Shown: positions 19,091 through 30,751, numbered from the stretch's first letter. The stretch: 64,000 nt of DNA from Bacteroidia bacterium (GCA_030428865.1 JAUIEK010000008.1:1-64000); one strand, 5' to 3'. Numbers and translations are program-made. Notes: generated by a model not told the origin, from the letters alone.

Positions 19091-21895
19091 CTACAAAAAC
19101 CCGCGTCTAAAAAAATTAAAAATAGCAGCAGGCTGAAAATTGAAGACAAAACGAATTTTACTTGGATAAGCTTCTTGCCCTATTTCCCATCCGTTATTTG
19201 AATAAAAGGGAAAGTAAAATTCTAAAATATTATGGACAAAGTTTAAGCGAATTCCACTTTCATAACCAAAAAAGATAGGTTGGTTTCTGTTCTTTAAAAA
19301 AGCAACATCATTATACATTTCTAGCCATCTCCAAAGTCCAACACTGGAATTGAAAGAAACCATATATTCATTGGCAAAACGAGTAGGTAAAACAGATTTA
19401 AAACCTCCTTCTGCTAAGATAAATTGCTGACTAAATAAACCAGCACTTTCTGATCTACCTAGATAATTAAGTTGAAACAGGTAGTCGTTTGCCCTATCTA
19501 AGCCATAACTGAAATAATCGCCTCTAGTGTTGTTATGTAAAAAAAAACCAGAGAAAACCCTAAAATCTAATTGTCTATTTGCATCTGTTAGACTTCTGTA
19601 TCTAAAATCTGCAGATAGTTTGGAAAATTTGCTGCCTAATTCAGAACTTATTTCGTATTGAAATTCCTTAATAATATTGGGCTTTGTGTGGAAAAAACGA
19701 ACATTAAAAACACTGTATTCATCTTGATCTGTTTTAACAGTTCCTAAAGGAACATCTTTGTCTATGTTTAAAAGCTGGGCAGATAAAAAACTTGTGCCTA
19801 CATCTCGCAAACTTTTTCTCCTGAATTGCATAGTAATACGCTGGTTAAATGTCTTATAGCGAAGACTAGGAGCAAAGCTTTGACTACTACCTAGCAATTC
19901 GTATTGCACCCTATATACATTAGAATTATTAAAGAATTGATTATACCGAGTATAAAAAGAACCTGTTAATGATCCGCTTTTTATTCCGTAAGAAGGAGTA
20001 ACACTAAACTGAAAATAACGGCTAATTATAGGTTTATTATGAAGCCTCAATCCTACTATTAAACCATCGTAAAAGTTATAATCTATATTAGGCATGTAGT
20101 AAAGTTGATGATAATAAGGATCATCAATATCTTTTAAGAATCTTAATTTTAAAGGTTTAGAAAAAAAATTGTTTGTTAGGCTTTTATAGTTATTGAGTGA
20201 GTTGATTTCAGGATAACTGTTTTCGTAATTTAATGCAACTCTATCAAAATCTCCTTTCGGTATAGAAACGGTTTTTGTATCACTTATGCTGTCAATCCAC
20301 CGTTTGTATTTGATTTTTTTATTCTTTACGCCATATAAAGATACAGGCGTAGTGATGTTCCTTTTATTTTTGATAGTAATAAATACGGAGTCCTTTTGAG
20401 TAGTAACATGTGTGATTTTATAATCGATTTTTTTATTTGTGGTTAGGTAATCGCCAAAAAACCACGATACGTCTTTTGAGGTTTTTGTTTTTAAAATAGA
20501 ACTAAAGTCAGTAGAAGTTGTAGGGAGCAACTTAAATTTTTTGTAGTAATCTCTAAAAGTTTCTTGTAAAATACTATCTCCTACGTAATCTGACAAGTAT
20601 TTAAGACTTAATCCTGCCTTGTACTTGTTAGCAATTTTCCTATTAAAGTTAGACAATGAATCTAGCGGAGTGTCCAAGGACTGATCTAAAAATCGTCGAG
20701 CGGTAAACTGGTAGATAAAATGGTATTTATCGTTAAAATTTAGTTTAGAGAAATTGAAATTTCTGATTCCCCAAATTTTAGAAACGTTTCCAATTAGTTT
20801 TACCTCAGGGTAATAAGTGTCTACATACTTCATTAATAAGTATGTTTGAATACCATCTGATAGCCAATAGTCTTCTCGTTTGTTGAGTAGTAAAGTTTGC
20901 TCAACATATTTTTGACAGACAGCTTTAAACATGGTTAAATCCCATATAAATACATCTGAAAAAGGTCTTAAAAAATTAGGAAGTTGATTGAGTCCGTATA
21001 TAGGATTTTTCTGCTGTGTTACTTTGTCTATAAACAATTCTTTATGAGGATATGATCCTAAATGCTTTTCAATAAAAAGGATTTCTCGATTTAAAATATC
21101 TCTTGTTAATGTTTGGTTTAATTTATTTGTGATGTCTGTTCTTATTTGTAGTCGTTCAGCATCATAGAGTTTAAATTTGTCTTTTTTAGTGGAGATATTT
21201 ACTATAATATCTGTTTTGTTTTTACCTGAAAGAATGTATTCTTTAAGTGAACTAGTTGTGGTATAAGATTGAGATAGATTTGAATTTACATAGTAATTAT
21301 CAGGAACTTTTAGATTTATTTGATAGCTTGTTGGATTAACTAATAAATCATTTAAGTTTAAATTACTCATCAGACTCCATTCATTTTTGTGCGAAGCAGG
21401 AATTAAATACCAATAACGAAGATGATAACCTTCTGTTATTTTTCCATAACCTGTAAATTGAGCACTAGGTATTTTTACATTGTATGTTGCTACAATAGAA
21501 ACAGAATCTTTGGGAAGTAGAGGCTTTTTTAAAAAAACTTCTAAAATATCTGGATGTTCTTCGGTTTGACTATATTCAACAGTTTCAAAATTTGCTACTA
21601 GATTTTCTATTCGAGTATGACCTCTTTTTTTCTCTTTGGCAAAGTAAAGTGATTTGTTGTAGTCTTCAATCAATCTTTTTGTAAGCGGTGTTTTTCGATC
21701 TTTAAAAGAGTTAGGCCAATTATGAAAAAAGATGCTAGTTAACGTAGAATCAGAAGTGTTATAAAAAACAGTTGTTTGTTGTATGCTTAGAATATCTTTT
21801 TTTTCTTGAAGGGACATAGAAATCTCTATTGAATTTTGCTGCCCAAATACAGCAATACTCAGTAAATAAAAACCTATAAGAATTTTTTTTTTCAA
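19091..21895 (-). CDS. M1/gluzincin-like peptidase homologue without recognisable HExxH, fused to a C-terminal outer-membrane beta-barrel-like domain
   Basis: N-terminal M1-like fold features (WLSDGIQTYLLMKYVD at the usual W-x-x-E-G-x-A-x-Y position); long C-terminus of alternating aromatic/polar segments. Confidence 0.7.
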   Translation of the reverse strand: MKKKILIGFYLLSIAVFGQQNSIEISMSLQEKKDILSIQQTTVFYNTSDSTLTSIFFHNWPNSFKDRKTPLTKRLIEDYNKSLYFAKEKKRGHTRIENLVANFETVEYSQTEEHPDILEVFLKKPLLPKDSVSIVATYNVKIPSAQFTGYGKITEGYHLRYWYLIPASHKNEWSLMSNLNLNDLLVNPTSYQINLKVPDNYYVNSNLSQSYTTTSSLKEYILSGKNKTDIIVNISTKKDKFKLYDAERLQIRTDITNKLNQTLTRDILNREILFIEKHLGSYPHKELFIDKVTQQKNPIYGLNQLPNFLRPFSDVFIWDLTMFKAVCQKYVEQTLLLNKREDYWLSDGIQTYLLMKYVDTYYPEVKLIGNVSKIWGIRNFNFSKLNFNDKYHFIYQFTARRFLDQSLDTPLDSLSNFNRKIANKYKAGLSLKYLSDYVGDSILQETFRDYYKKFKLLPTTSTDFSSILKTKTSKDVSWFFGDYLTTNKKIDYKITHVTTQKDSVFITIKNKRNITTPVSLYGVKNKKIKYKRWIDSISDTKTVSIPKGDFDRVALNYENSYPEINSLNNYKSLTNNFFSKPLKLRFLKDIDDPYYHQLYYMPNIDYNFYDGLIVGLRLHNKPIISRYFQFSVTPSYGIKSGSLTGSFYTRYNQFFNNSNVYRVQYELLGSSQSFAPSLRYKTFNQRITMQFRRKSLRDVGTSFLSAQLLNIDKDVPLGTVKTDQDEYSVFNVRFFHTKPNIIKEFQYEISSELGSKFSKLSADFRYRSLTDANRQLDFRVFSGFFLHNNTRGDYFSYGLDRANDYLFQLNYLGRSESAGLFSQQFILAEGGFKSVLPTRFANEYMVSFNSSVGLWRWLEMYNDVAFLKNRNQPIFFGYESGIRLNFVHNILEFYFPFYSNNGWEIGQEAYPSKIRFVFNFQPAAIFNFFRRGFL

Positions 21896-23194
21896 TTATA
21901 ACTTGATAAATCGTAAAGGAATGGTGTCATTGTCTACTTTTAGATAGTAAATTCCTTTAGATAGATTTTGCACAGAGATACTAATTTTTCTTTGATTATC
22001 AATGTCTTTTATTGAAATAGATTGTATTCTTTGTCCTAAAGAATTGTAGATAACTGCTTCTTTTACATGAGTTTGAGTAAACTCTAATTCTAAATAATCA
22101 GTTATTGTGTTAGAGCCTATGATGGTTGCAGGAATTGAATAACCAGTTGTTGATAAAGTGCTTTGTGGAGCTTCTAACTGCATAATAATAGGCAGATGAT
22201 CACTAAATTGAAATAATGCTTCTCTTACAGTTTGGGAGTAAAAACCAGAACAACTAATGTCATTTACAGAACCGTTGTAACAGTTTCCATTGTTTCCGTA
22301 AGTTTCATAGGAATTTTCAATGTAAAATAGATCAGAACTTGTGTTGAAATTTTGTGATATCATGATGAAATCAAAACGATCATCCATGCCGCCAAAACTG
22401 CCTCTTGTGGCTTGCGAATGAATATCAGAAAAACTACTACTTCTCCAAAAATAATTATTTGAATTGCTTGGAGAATAAATTTCAAATGGGTCATTCCCAG
22501 TACTATTTGGAAACGGATCACAAGGTCTATTGATTGGATCAATCATAACAATTGGGTTTTGTTCTGTAATTAACCTGAAATAACCTTCTTCATTACTACT
22601 ATAAAAATTAAAATCACCCGCAAATAGAACAAAACTATCCACTGGAATATCTTCTAAGGCAATAACAAAATCTTCTGCAGAAGCTAATCTTCTCTGTCTG
22701 TTTGTAGAACCCTGAGATGCTTTTAAATGTGTTACAAAAACTTCTAGACGAATAGGGCTTTCGCTAGAATTTTCTGTATTAATTTTAAAGGTATAATGAT
22801 TTATATCTCTTGTGTTAGTAGGGATTACTCTTTGAGTTTCTAATGTAAGTTTTTGGGTATTGTAATACACCATTTGGTTTAGACTAATACTAGAATTACT
22901 TTGTTGAAACGTGGCTTTTTCAAAACTGTTATTATGGAGTTGTATTGCATTGGTAAAAAGATAATTAGATGCAATTTCATTTTCTAGTTCGCATACCATA
23001 AATAAATCAGGATTAATTTCATCTAGAATAGTTTTTAATTCTGGTGTTTTGTCTCTAGATTCTGTGTCGTTTGAGTAGAATAAGAGATTATAGAACATGG
23101 CCTTTATTCTAATTTGACCATAAGTATAGTTACAAATGGTTAATAGAAATATCCAGATTAAAAGAAAATCCCTGATAGATTTAATTAAAACCAT
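21896..23194 (-). CDS. Endonuclease/exonuclease/phosphatase family protein with T9SS type A C-terminal sorting domain
   Basis: MFYNLLFYSN, MVCELENE, FAGDFNFYSSNEEG, SDHLPIIMQLE; C-terminal VIYNSLGQRIQSISI...ISVQNLSKGIYYLKVDN. Confidence 0.88.
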   Translation of the reverse strand: MVLIKSIRDFLLIWIFLLTICNYTYGQIRIKAMFYNLLFYSNDTESRDKTPELKTILDEINPDLFMVCELENEIASNYLFTNAIQLHNNSFEKATFQQSNSSISLNQMVYYNTQKLTLETQRVIPTNTRDINHYTFKINTENSSESPIRLEVFVTHLKASQGSTNRQRRLASAEDFVIALEDIPVDSFVLFAGDFNFYSSNEEGYFRLITEQNPIVMIDPINRPCDPFPNSTGNDPFEIYSPSNSNNYFWRSSSFSDIHSQATRGSFGGMDDRFDFIMISQNFNTSSDLFYIENSYETYGNNGNCYNGSVNDISCSGFYSQTVREALFQFSDHLPIIMQLEAPQSTLSTTGYSIPATIIGSNTITDYLELEFTQTHVKEAVIYNSLGQRIQSISIKDIDNQRKISISVQNLSKGIYYLKVDNDTIPLRFIKL

Positions 23195-23196
23195 TT

Positions 23197-23904
23197 TTAG
23201 AAGTTAGGTTTCAATTTGTATTTTGCGTAGAACTTATTAAGATGTTCCATTGCTTCCTCAGCCGTGTCTACAATTCTAAACAATTTTAAATCGTTTTCGC
23301 TAATGTTTCCTTCAGTAAGCAATGTGTTTTTTATCCAGTCTAATAAGCCACTCCAGAAATGAGATCCAACTAAAATAATTGGAAACCGACCAATTTTATT
23401 AGTTTGAATTAATGTGATTGCTTCAAATAATTCATCCATAGTACCAAAACCACCAGGCATTACTATAAATCCTTGCGAGTATTTTACAAACATTACTTTT
23501 CGAACGAAGAAATAATCAAATTCTAAGTTTTTATCTGCATCAATCCATGGGTTATCGTGTTGTTCAAAAGGCAATTCAATATTTAACCCAACAGAAGTTC
23601 CTTTTCCTCTATGCGCACCTTTGTTTCCTGCTTCCATAATTCCTGGTCCGCCACCAGTGATAACTCCAAAACCGTTTTGAGTGAGTTGATAGGCGATTTC
23701 TTCTGCCAACTCATAATGCTGATCACCCGGTTTTGTTCTTGCAGAGCCGAAGATGGAAACACACGGACCTATTTTGCTTAAAGATTCATATCCTTCTACA
23801 AATTCAGACATGATTTTAAAAATAGCCCAAGAGTCGTTTGTTTTAATTTCATTCCAGGTTTTTTGAGCTAATTTCTCACGTATTTTTCTATCGTCACTAG
23901 TCAT
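23197..23904 (-). CDS. LOG family (TIGR00730-type Rossmann fold) protein
   Basis: SIFGSARTKPG, VITGGGPGIMEAGNKGAHRGKG, VMPGGFGTMDELFEAITLIQT. Confidence 0.93.
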   Translation of the reverse strand: MTSDDRKIREKLAQKTWNEIKTNDSWAIFKIMSEFVEGYESLSKIGPCVSIFGSARTKPGDQHYELAEEIAYQLTQNGFGVITGGGPGIMEAGNKGAHRGKGTSVGLNIELPFEQHDNPWIDADKNLEFDYFFVRKVMFVKYSQGFIVMPGGFGTMDELFEAITLIQTNKIGRFPIILVGSHFWSGLLDWIKNTLLTEGNISENDLKLFRIVDTAEEAMEHLNKFYAKYKLKPNF

Positions 23905-23930
23905 TTTTCTAAGTATTTATGTCTGCAAAT

Positions 23931-26753
23931 TTAAACCAATTCTTTTTTCAAGAACTTGGCCGTGTAGCTTTTTTTATTCTTAATGATTTCCTCAGGAGTT
24001 CCTGTACAGAGAACTTTCCCTCCTTTTTTTCCTCCTTCCATGCCAATGTCAATAATATGATCTGCAAGTTTAATTACGTCTAAATTATGTTCTATAATTA
24101 ATACTGTATTTCCCTTGTTAACTAATTTATTTAATACGTCCATTAGTACTCTAATATCTTCAAAATGAAGTCCAGTAGTAGGTTCATCTAAGATATAAAA
24201 AGTGTTTCCTGTGTCTCTTTTAGATAATTCAGAAGCGAGTTTGATTCGTTGTGCTTCTCCACCTGATAAGGTTGTAGATTGCTGACCAAGAGTGATGTAG
24301 CCAAGCCCAACATCTTTGATGGTTTTTAGTTTTTTATAGATTTTAGGAATATGCTTAAAAAAATCAACAGCATCATTGATAGTCATTTCTAAAATGTCGG
24401 AAATGGATTTCCCTTTATATCGAATCTCTAGTGTTTCTCTATTAAATCGTTTTCCTTGGCAGGTTTCGCACTCAACATGAACGTCTGGTAAAAAATTCAT
24501 TTCAATTACGCGAACACCACCTCCTTGACAAGTTTCACATCTTCCTCCTTTTACATTGAAAGAAAAACGTCCGGGTTTATAACCCCTAATTGCTGCTTCT
24601 GGAGTTTTGGTAAAGAGTGTTCTTATTTCGCTAAACACTCCTGTGTATGTTGCTGGGTTAGATCGTGGCGTTCTTCCAATAGGAGATTGATCAATGTCGA
24701 TTACCTTATCAACATGCTTCAATCCTTCAATCTTTTTATAGGGCATCGGTTTTTTAACCGCTCTGTATATCTCTTCGTTTAAGATAGGATAGAGAGTCTC
24801 ATTAATTAAAGTTGACTTTCCACTACCTGAAACGCCTGTTACACAAATCATTTTTCCTAAAGGAAATTCTACATCAACATCTTTGAGGTTATTTCCTGAA
24901 GCGCCCAACAGCTTGATGCTTTTGCCATTTCCTTCCCTACGTTTTTTAGGGACAATAATATTTCTTTTGTTAGTAAGATAATCCGCTGTTAATGTATCGT
25001 GTTTCTTAAGATCTTCAAAACTTCCTTCGCTTACAATTCTTCCTCCATGCCTTCCTGCACCTGGACCAATATCAAGCACAAAATCAGCATGTTCAATCAT
25101 GTCTTTATCGTGCTCAACAACTAATACAGAGTTTCCAATATCTCTAAGTTTAACTAGTGAATCAATTAATTTTTGATTATCTCGTTGATGCAAACCGATG
25201 CTGGGCTCATCCAAGATATAGAGAACTCCTACTAATTGAGATCCGATTTGAGTAGCTAATCGAATTCGCTGCGCTTCTCCACCAGATAGTGATTTAGAAG
25301 TTCTGTCTAGCGTTAGATAATCTAATCCTACGTCAAGTAAAAATTGGATTCGGGTTCTAATTTCCTTTAAGATTTCAGAAGCAATTATTTGTTGTTTTTC
25401 TGTTAGCTTTTTCTCAATTTTTGAAAACCAATTAGCAAGTTCTGTAATATCCATTTTAGCTAGATCGCTAATACTTCTATTATTTAATTTAAAATGAAGA
25501 CTTTCTTTTTTGAGACGATTTCCTTTACAGATTCCACAACAGACTTCGTCCATAAAATCTTTAGCCCATCGTTTAATAGAAGAGCTTTCACTGTTATTAA
25601 ACTGGTTTTCTATAAATGCTGTAATTCCTTCAAAATCAATCTGATAATTTCTGGTAATTCCCATCGATTTAGAAGCTATAGAAAACTTTTCATTTCCGCC
25701 GTTTAAAATTATTTCAAGAGCTTGTTTAGGGATGTCTTTAATCGCGTCAGTCAATTTAAATTCGTATCGTTCTGCGATGAGTTGAAGTTGTTTAAAAATC
25801 CAACTATTTTTTTGTTCGCCTAGTGGAGCAATTCCACCTTTCTTTATTGATATTCGATCATCAGGAATTACCTTCTTAAAGTTGATTTCATACGTAGTTC
25901 CTAGGCCATTACAATTGGGGCAAGCTCCTTTGGGAGAATTAAATGAAAACGTGTTGGGCTCTGGATTTGGGTATGCAATTCCTGTAGTAGGACACATGAG
26001 TTCTCTACTAAAATAGCGTGGTTTTTCATCATCTAAACTTAAAACCATCATCACATTATTTCCTGTATACAAGGCTGTTTTTATGCTTTCTTCTAATCGT
26101 TTTTCTGATGATTGATTTACAACTAATCGATCTATAACAACTTCAATATCATGTGTTTTGTATCGATCTAAGCGCATTCCTTTTTCAATTTCCTTAACTT
26201 CACCATCTACACGGACACGTAAAAAACCTTGTTTTGAGATTTGTTCAAACAACTCTCTATAGTGACCTTTTCTAGATTTTATAAGTGGCGCCAGTACAAT
26301 AATTTTTTTGTCTTTAAAGTCACGAAAAATTAGTTCTTTAATTTGATCATCACTGTAACTTACCATTTTTTCTCCTGTATTGTAAGAAAATGTGTCAGCA
26401 GTTCTAGCATATAAAAGTCTCAGGAAATCATAGATTTCTGTAATAGTACCAACAGTGGATCGTGGACTTTTGTTGGTGGTTTTTTGCTCTATTGAAATTA
26501 CAGGGGATAATCCTTCTATTTTATCTACGTCAGGTCGTTCAAGTCCTCCAAGAAATTGTCTAGCATAAGCAGAGAATGTTTCGATATAGCGTCTTTGTCC
26601 TTCTGCATAAATAGTGTCAAAAGCTAAAGAAGATTTTCCGCTTCCACTTAAGCCAGTTACCACAACTAGCTTTTCTCTAGGAATTTTAACATCAATATTT
26701 TTTAGATTATGCTCTCTTGCGCCGTAAATTTCTATGTAATCTTGCTCTTTCAA
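23931..26753 (-). CDS. uvrA: Excinuclease ABC subunit UvrA
   Basis: [38 protein letters not shown], two ABC modules, zinc-finger CPNCNGLG and CETCQGGG. Confidence 0.98.
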   Translation of the reverse strand: MKEQDYIEIYGAREHNLKNIDVKIPREKLVVVTGLSGSGKSSLAFDTIYAEGQRRYIETFSAYARQFLGGLERPDVDKIEGLSPVISIEQKTTNKSPRSTVGTITEIYDFLRLLYARTADTFSYNTGEKMVSYSDDQIKELIFRDFKDKKIIVLAPLIKSRKGHYRELFEQISKQGFLRVRVDGEVKEIEKGMRLDRYKTHDIEVVIDRLVVNQSSEKRLEESIKTALYTGNNVMMVLSLDDEKPRYFSRELMCPTTGIAYPNPEPNTFSFNSPKGACPNCNGLGTTYEINFKKVIPDDRISIKKGGIAPLGEQKNSWIFKQLQLIAERYEFKLTDAIKDIPKQALEIILNGGNEKFSIASKSMGITRNYQIDFEGITAFIENQFNNSESSSIKRWAKDFMDEVCCGICKGNRLKKESLHFKLNNRSISDLAKMDITELANWFSKIEKKLTEKQQIIASEILKEIRTRIQFLLDVGLDYLTLDRTSKSLSGGEAQRIRLATQIGSQLVGVLYILDEPSIGLHQRDNQKLIDSLVKLRDIGNSVLVVEHDKDMIEHADFVLDIGPGAGRHGGRIVSEGSFEDLKKHDTLTADYLTNKRNIIVPKKRREGNGKSIKLLGASGNNLKDVDVEFPLGKMICVTGVSGSGKSTLINETLYPILNEEIYRAVKKPMPYKKIEGLKHVDKVIDIDQSPIGRTPRSNPATYTGVFSEIRTLFTKTPEAAIRGYKPGRFSFNVKGGRCETCQGGGVRVIEMNFLPDVHVECETCQGKRFNRETLEIRYKGKSISDILEMTINDAVDFFKHIPKIYKKLKTIKDVGLGYITLGQQSTTLSGGEAQRIKLASELSKRDTGNTFYILDEPTTGLHFEDIRVLMDVLNKLVNKGNTVLIIEHNLDVIKLADHIIDIGMEGGKKGGKVLCTGTPEEIIKNKKSYTAKFLKKELV

Positions 26754-26865
26754 TTTTGGTAAAAAAATCAGGAAAACGCAAAGTTACACATTCAACTTGA
26801 TTTTTAATCTAATCACTTATTTTAATTAGCATAAAATAGTATCTTGCAATCAAAGTAAAATTTGT

Positions 26866-27093
26866 ATGAAAGTTATCCATTCAGTGCGACATTACTTTGA
26901 AAGAAATGGTTTCCATGTGTCCTCTAGATTGGCAGATAGGCTAGGAATGCGTACGCTGAATGTTCGCCTGTTTTTTATTTATATATCATTCGTTACAGTT
27001 GGTTTATCTTTTGGACTCTATTTAACGCTGGCTTTTTTGTTAAAATTAAAAGATATGATCTACACCAAAAGAACATCGGTTTTTGATTTATAA
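26866..27093 (+). CDS. PspC domain-like small membrane protein
   Basis: 75 aa; FHVSSRLADRLGMRTLNVRLFFIYISFVTVGLSFGLYLTLAFLLKLKD. Confidence 0.75.
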   Translation: MKVIHSVRHYFERNGFHVSSRLADRLGMRTLNVRLFFIYISFVTVGLSFGLYLTLAFLLKLKDMIYTKRTSVFDL

Positions 27094-28088
27094 TGATTTT
27101 TAAAAAAAGGTTTAATAGAGCAATATTTTTTATTGTATTCTTGCTTGCTACAGGCGTTTTAGGATACATGATTATTGGCGGTTATACTTTTTTAGATGCG
27201 CTTTACATGACCGTTATTACCATCACTACTGTTGGTTTTGGAGAAGTGCAACCAATGAATGTTGAAGGTAAAATCTTTACAATTTTCCTTATTTTAACAA
27301 GCATTACCATTTTTGGATATACAATTTCTGTATTTACAGAGTACTTGGCAAGTGGTCAACTTTTTGAACGATTAAAACACAAGAAAGTGGAAAAAAAGAT
27401 ACAATCTATGCAAAACCATACTATTGTGTGTGGTTATGGTAGGAATGGAAGCAAAGCTATTGCAAAGCTAACTAATTACAATAAAGAAGTAATAGTAATT
27501 GATAAAGATAAAGACCGAATAGACGAACTAGATAGAGATAGGATTTTAAACATAGAAGGAGATGCCACAGTTGATGACACTCTTATTACAGCAGGAATAA
27601 AAAGAGCTCAAAACTTAATAACTGCATTGCCTTCTGATGCAGATAATTTGTATGTAGTTTTAACAGCGAGACAGTTAAATGCAACGATTCGAATCATTAG
27701 TAGAGCGTCAAACGAAACCTCATACCAAAAACTGAAAATTGCAGGAGCGGATAATGTAATTATGCCAGATAAGTTAGGAGGAGAGCATATGGCTTCTTTG
27801 GTTGTTACTCCAGATGTTATCGAATTTGTAGATCGACTAACAATTGAGTTAGAAACCACAGCTAATTTGGAAGAGATAGCAGTGAATGACCTTCCTGAGA
27901 AGTACTTGAATAAAACAATTTTAGATTTAGACTTGAGAAAGCAAACAGGATGTACTGTAATCGGTTTTAAAACTTCAAATAGTGATTATATTATCAATCC
28001 AGAATCGGATATAAAGCTAGAGAAAGGCGCTAGCTTAATTGTTTTAGGAAGACCTGAGCAAATTGTAAAACTAAGACAGCTTTTTTAA
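27093..28088 (+). CDS. Two-TM potassium channel with RCK/TrkA-N domain
   Basis: Pore TITTVGFGEVQP; HTIVCGYGRNGSKAIAKL Rossmann motif. Confidence 0.92.
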   Translation: MIFKKRFNRAIFFIVFLLATGVLGYMIIGGYTFLDALYMTVITITTVGFGEVQPMNVEGKIFTIFLILTSITIFGYTISVFTEYLASGQLFERLKHKKVEKKIQSMQNHTIVCGYGRNGSKAIAKLTNYNKEVIVIDKDKDRIDELDRDRILNIEGDATVDDTLITAGIKRAQNLITALPSDADNLYVVLTARQLNATIRIISRASNETSYQKLKIAGADNVIMPDKLGGEHMASLVVTPDVIEFVDRLTIELETTANLEEIAVNDLPEKYLNKTILDLDLRKQTGCTVIGFKTSNSDYIINPESDIKLEKGASLIVLGRPEQIVKLRQLF

Positions 28089-28987
28089 TGAAATCAATTC
28101 TTATAACAGGGTGTAATGGGCTTTTGGGCCAGACTCTTTTACGCTTGCTTTCGAATGCTGATAAAGATTACAACATCATTGGGGTTTCTAGAGGAAAAAA
28201 TAGAACAGGTCGAGTTGATTTTATATATGAGAACGTAGATATAACAGACAAAGTGAGTTTGATAAAAGTAGTTGAAAAGCATAAGCCTGATGTTATTATT
28301 AATACAGCGGCAATGACTAATGTTGATGTTTGTGAAGACGAAAAAGAAGGATGTTTTGAGATAAATGTTAACGCTGTAAAGTATTTGGTTAATTTGTGTA
28401 AGCAATATGATAGCTACTTTATTCATATTTCTACCGATTTTATTTTTGATGGAAAGAAAGGATATTATTCAGAAGAAGACAAACCCAATCCCTTAAGTTA
28501 TTATGGTTGGTCTAAGCTACAGGCAGAAAAAATTATTGTAGAATCTGGTATTAAATCCGCAATATTGCGAACTATTCTGGTTTACGGTAAAGTTCATAAC
28601 ATGGCTAGAAATAACATTGTTCTCTGGATCAAAGATAGGTTAGAAAATCAACAGGAAATTACTGTAGTAGATGATCAATACAGAATGCCTACATATGTAG
28701 AAGATTTGGCAAATGCTTGTTTGATCTGTATAGATCAAAAAGTAAACGGAATTTATAATGTTTCTAGCAATCAGTTGTTGAGTATTTATGAAATCGCAAA
28801 GACGATAGCAAGTGTTTTTAACTTAGATGATTCACTAATAAAACCGATCTCTACTCAAGAACTTGGTCAAAAGGCAAAGAGACCACCTAAAACAGGTTTT
28901 GATTTATCAAGAACAAGTAAAGTGCTTCAAATTGAGCCGTATACCTTTGAAGAAGATTTACGCAGATTTAAACAATTCCTAACATAA
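28088..28987 (+). CDS. SDR family sugar-nucleotide reductase (dTDP-4-dehydrorhamnose reductase-like)
   Basis: ILITGCNGLLGQTLLRLL, NTAAMTNVDVCE, HISTDFIFDGKKGYY, NPLSYYGWSKLQAE. Confidence 0.88.
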   Translation: MKSILITGCNGLLGQTLLRLLSNADKDYNIIGVSRGKNRTGRVDFIYENVDITDKVSLIKVVEKHKPDVIINTAAMTNVDVCEDEKEGCFEINVNAVKYLVNLCKQYDSYFIHISTDFIFDGKKGYYSEEDKPNPLSYYGWSKLQAEKIIVESGIKSAILRTILVYGKVHNMARNNIVLWIKDRLENQQEITVVDDQYRMPTYVEDLANACLICIDQKVNGIYNVSSNQLLSIYEIAKTIASVFNLDDSLIKPISTQELGQKAKRPPKTGFDLSRTSKVLQIEPYTFEEDLRRFKQFLT

Positions 28988-29072
28988 AAAATACTTTTTA
29001 ACGTCCAAAACTGGGCTTAGTTCATTTTTTTTATGATATTAGCGCACGCTAAACATAAAATGACTGATATTT

Positions 29073-30743
29073 ATGAAGAAACAGCTTCTAACATTATTGC
29101 TAGTAATGAGTCCTTTCTTAATATTTGCTGACGGTAAAGGAATAGATGAAAAAATTAACGATTGGTTTATGCCAATTGCTTCGGCTTGGGAAAGTTTAGT
29201 TTTGTACCCAATACCAATTGCAGGAAAGCAAGTTCCTATTGTTGTAATTCTTTTGGTTTTAGGGGCAACATTTTTTACTTTATACTTCAAATTTCCAAGT
29301 ATAAGTAGATTTCCGTTAGCGATTAATACGGTTCGAGGTAAATATGTGGATATTGAAAAGCATGGAGCGGACAAATTATACAATAACGAAGAGGCATTAG
29401 CAGAAGAAGATATTAAAGATACTATTAGAGATGAAAGTGCTCATGGAGAAGTATCCCATTTTCAAGCTCTGGCAACGGCGGTTTCTGGTACAGTAGGACT
29501 AGGTAACATTGCGGGAGTTGCTGTAGCAATTGCTTTAGGAGGTCCTGGAGCTACTTTCTGGATGATTGTTTGCGGTTTGATAGGAATGGCTACCAAATTT
29601 GTAGAGTGTACACTAGGAGTAAAATATAGAGATGTAGGAAAAGACGGTACTATCTATGGCGGACCTATGTATTATCTTTCAAAAGGATTAAAAGAGAGAG
29701 GCTTTGGAGGATTAGGAAAAATATTGGCAGGCTTGTTTGCTGTATTATGTGTGGGGGCTTCTTTTGGAGGAGGTAATGCATTTCAATCGAATCAAGCTAC
29801 AGTTCAGTTGTCTTCTTTGTTAGGATTAAAAGGTGGTGCTACAGGTTTCATAATAGGAATTATTTTAGCTGTTCTAGTAGGAATTGTCATTATAGGAGGA
29901 ATTAAGCGTATTGCAAAAATTACAGAAAAGGTAGTGCCTTTTATGGCAGGAATTTATGTTGTAGCATCCTTAATTATCATTTTTGCGAATTTTTCTTATA
30001 TAGATGATGCCTTTGGACTAATCTTTAGTGGAGCATTTACTCCAATGGCAGGATTAGGAGGTCTTGTAGGAGTTTTAATTGTTGGTTTTCAAAGAGCAGC
30101 ATTTTCTAATGAAGCTGGTGCAGGTTCTGCAGCCATAGCTCACTCAGCAGTAAAAACAAAATATCCAGCTTCAGAAGGAGTTGTTGCATTATTAGAGCCT
30201 TTTATTGATACTGTTGTAATTTGTACAATGACGGCTTTAGTTATTATCTTTTTCAATATTGATGGAACAAACTTGCAAAGCGTTTTTGAATATGGATCTG
30301 TGCAAAGCAGTAACGTTATCTTAAATGCGACAGGAGCTCAGGTTGGAGGTGTAGATTTAACATCAATGGCTTTTGATTCTGTAATTCCAGGTTTTTCGTA
30401 TGTTCTTACAATTGCGATTGTATTATTTGCTTTTTCAACCATGATCTCATGGTCTTACTATGGTTTGCAATCATGGAAGTTTTTATTTGGAAAAGGAAAA
30501 ACAGCCGATATTGTTTATAAGATACTATTCTTGCTTTTTGTTGTTATAGGTGCAGCTGCTACTTTAGATGCAGTTATCAAATTTTCGGACGCAATGATTT
30601 TAGCGCTTGTATTCCCTAATATGCTTGGTCTTTTACTTCTTTTTCCTAAGGTTCGTGAGGAAATGGTTAGGTATTTACGAGCAATTAAAATAAAGAAAGA
30701 AGCTATTGAAGATGGAGCTGTCGATGTTACAGAGCACATGTAG
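29073..30743 (+). CDS. Alanine/glycine:cation symporter (AGCS family)
   Basis: FQALATAVSGTVGLGNIAGVAVAIALGGPGATFWM; FSNEAGAGSAAIAHSAVKT. Confidence 0.95.
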   Translation: MKKQLLTLLLVMSPFLIFADGKGIDEKINDWFMPIASAWESLVLYPIPIAGKQVPIVVILLVLGATFFTLYFKFPSISRFPLAINTVRGKYVDIEKHGADKLYNNEEALAEEDIKDTIRDESAHGEVSHFQALATAVSGTVGLGNIAGVAVAIALGGPGATFWMIVCGLIGMATKFVECTLGVKYRDVGKDGTIYGGPMYYLSKGLKERGFGGLGKILAGLFAVLCVGASFGGGNAFQSNQATVQLSSLLGLKGGATGFIIGIILAVLVGIVIIGGIKRIAKITEKVVPFMAGIYVVASLIIIFANFSYIDDAFGLIFSGAFTPMAGLGGLVGVLIVGFQRAAFSNEAGAGSAAIAHSAVKTKYPASEGVVALLEPFIDTVVICTMTALVIIFFNIDGTNLQSVFEYGSVQSSNVILNATGAQVGGVDLTSMAFDSVIPGFSYVLTIAIVLFAFSTMISWSYYGLQSWKFLFGKGKTADIVYKILFLLFVVIGAAATLDAVIKFSDAMILALVFPNMLGLLLLFPKVREEMVRYLRAIKIKKEAIEDGAVDVTEHM

Positions 30744-30751
30744 AAAGAATA

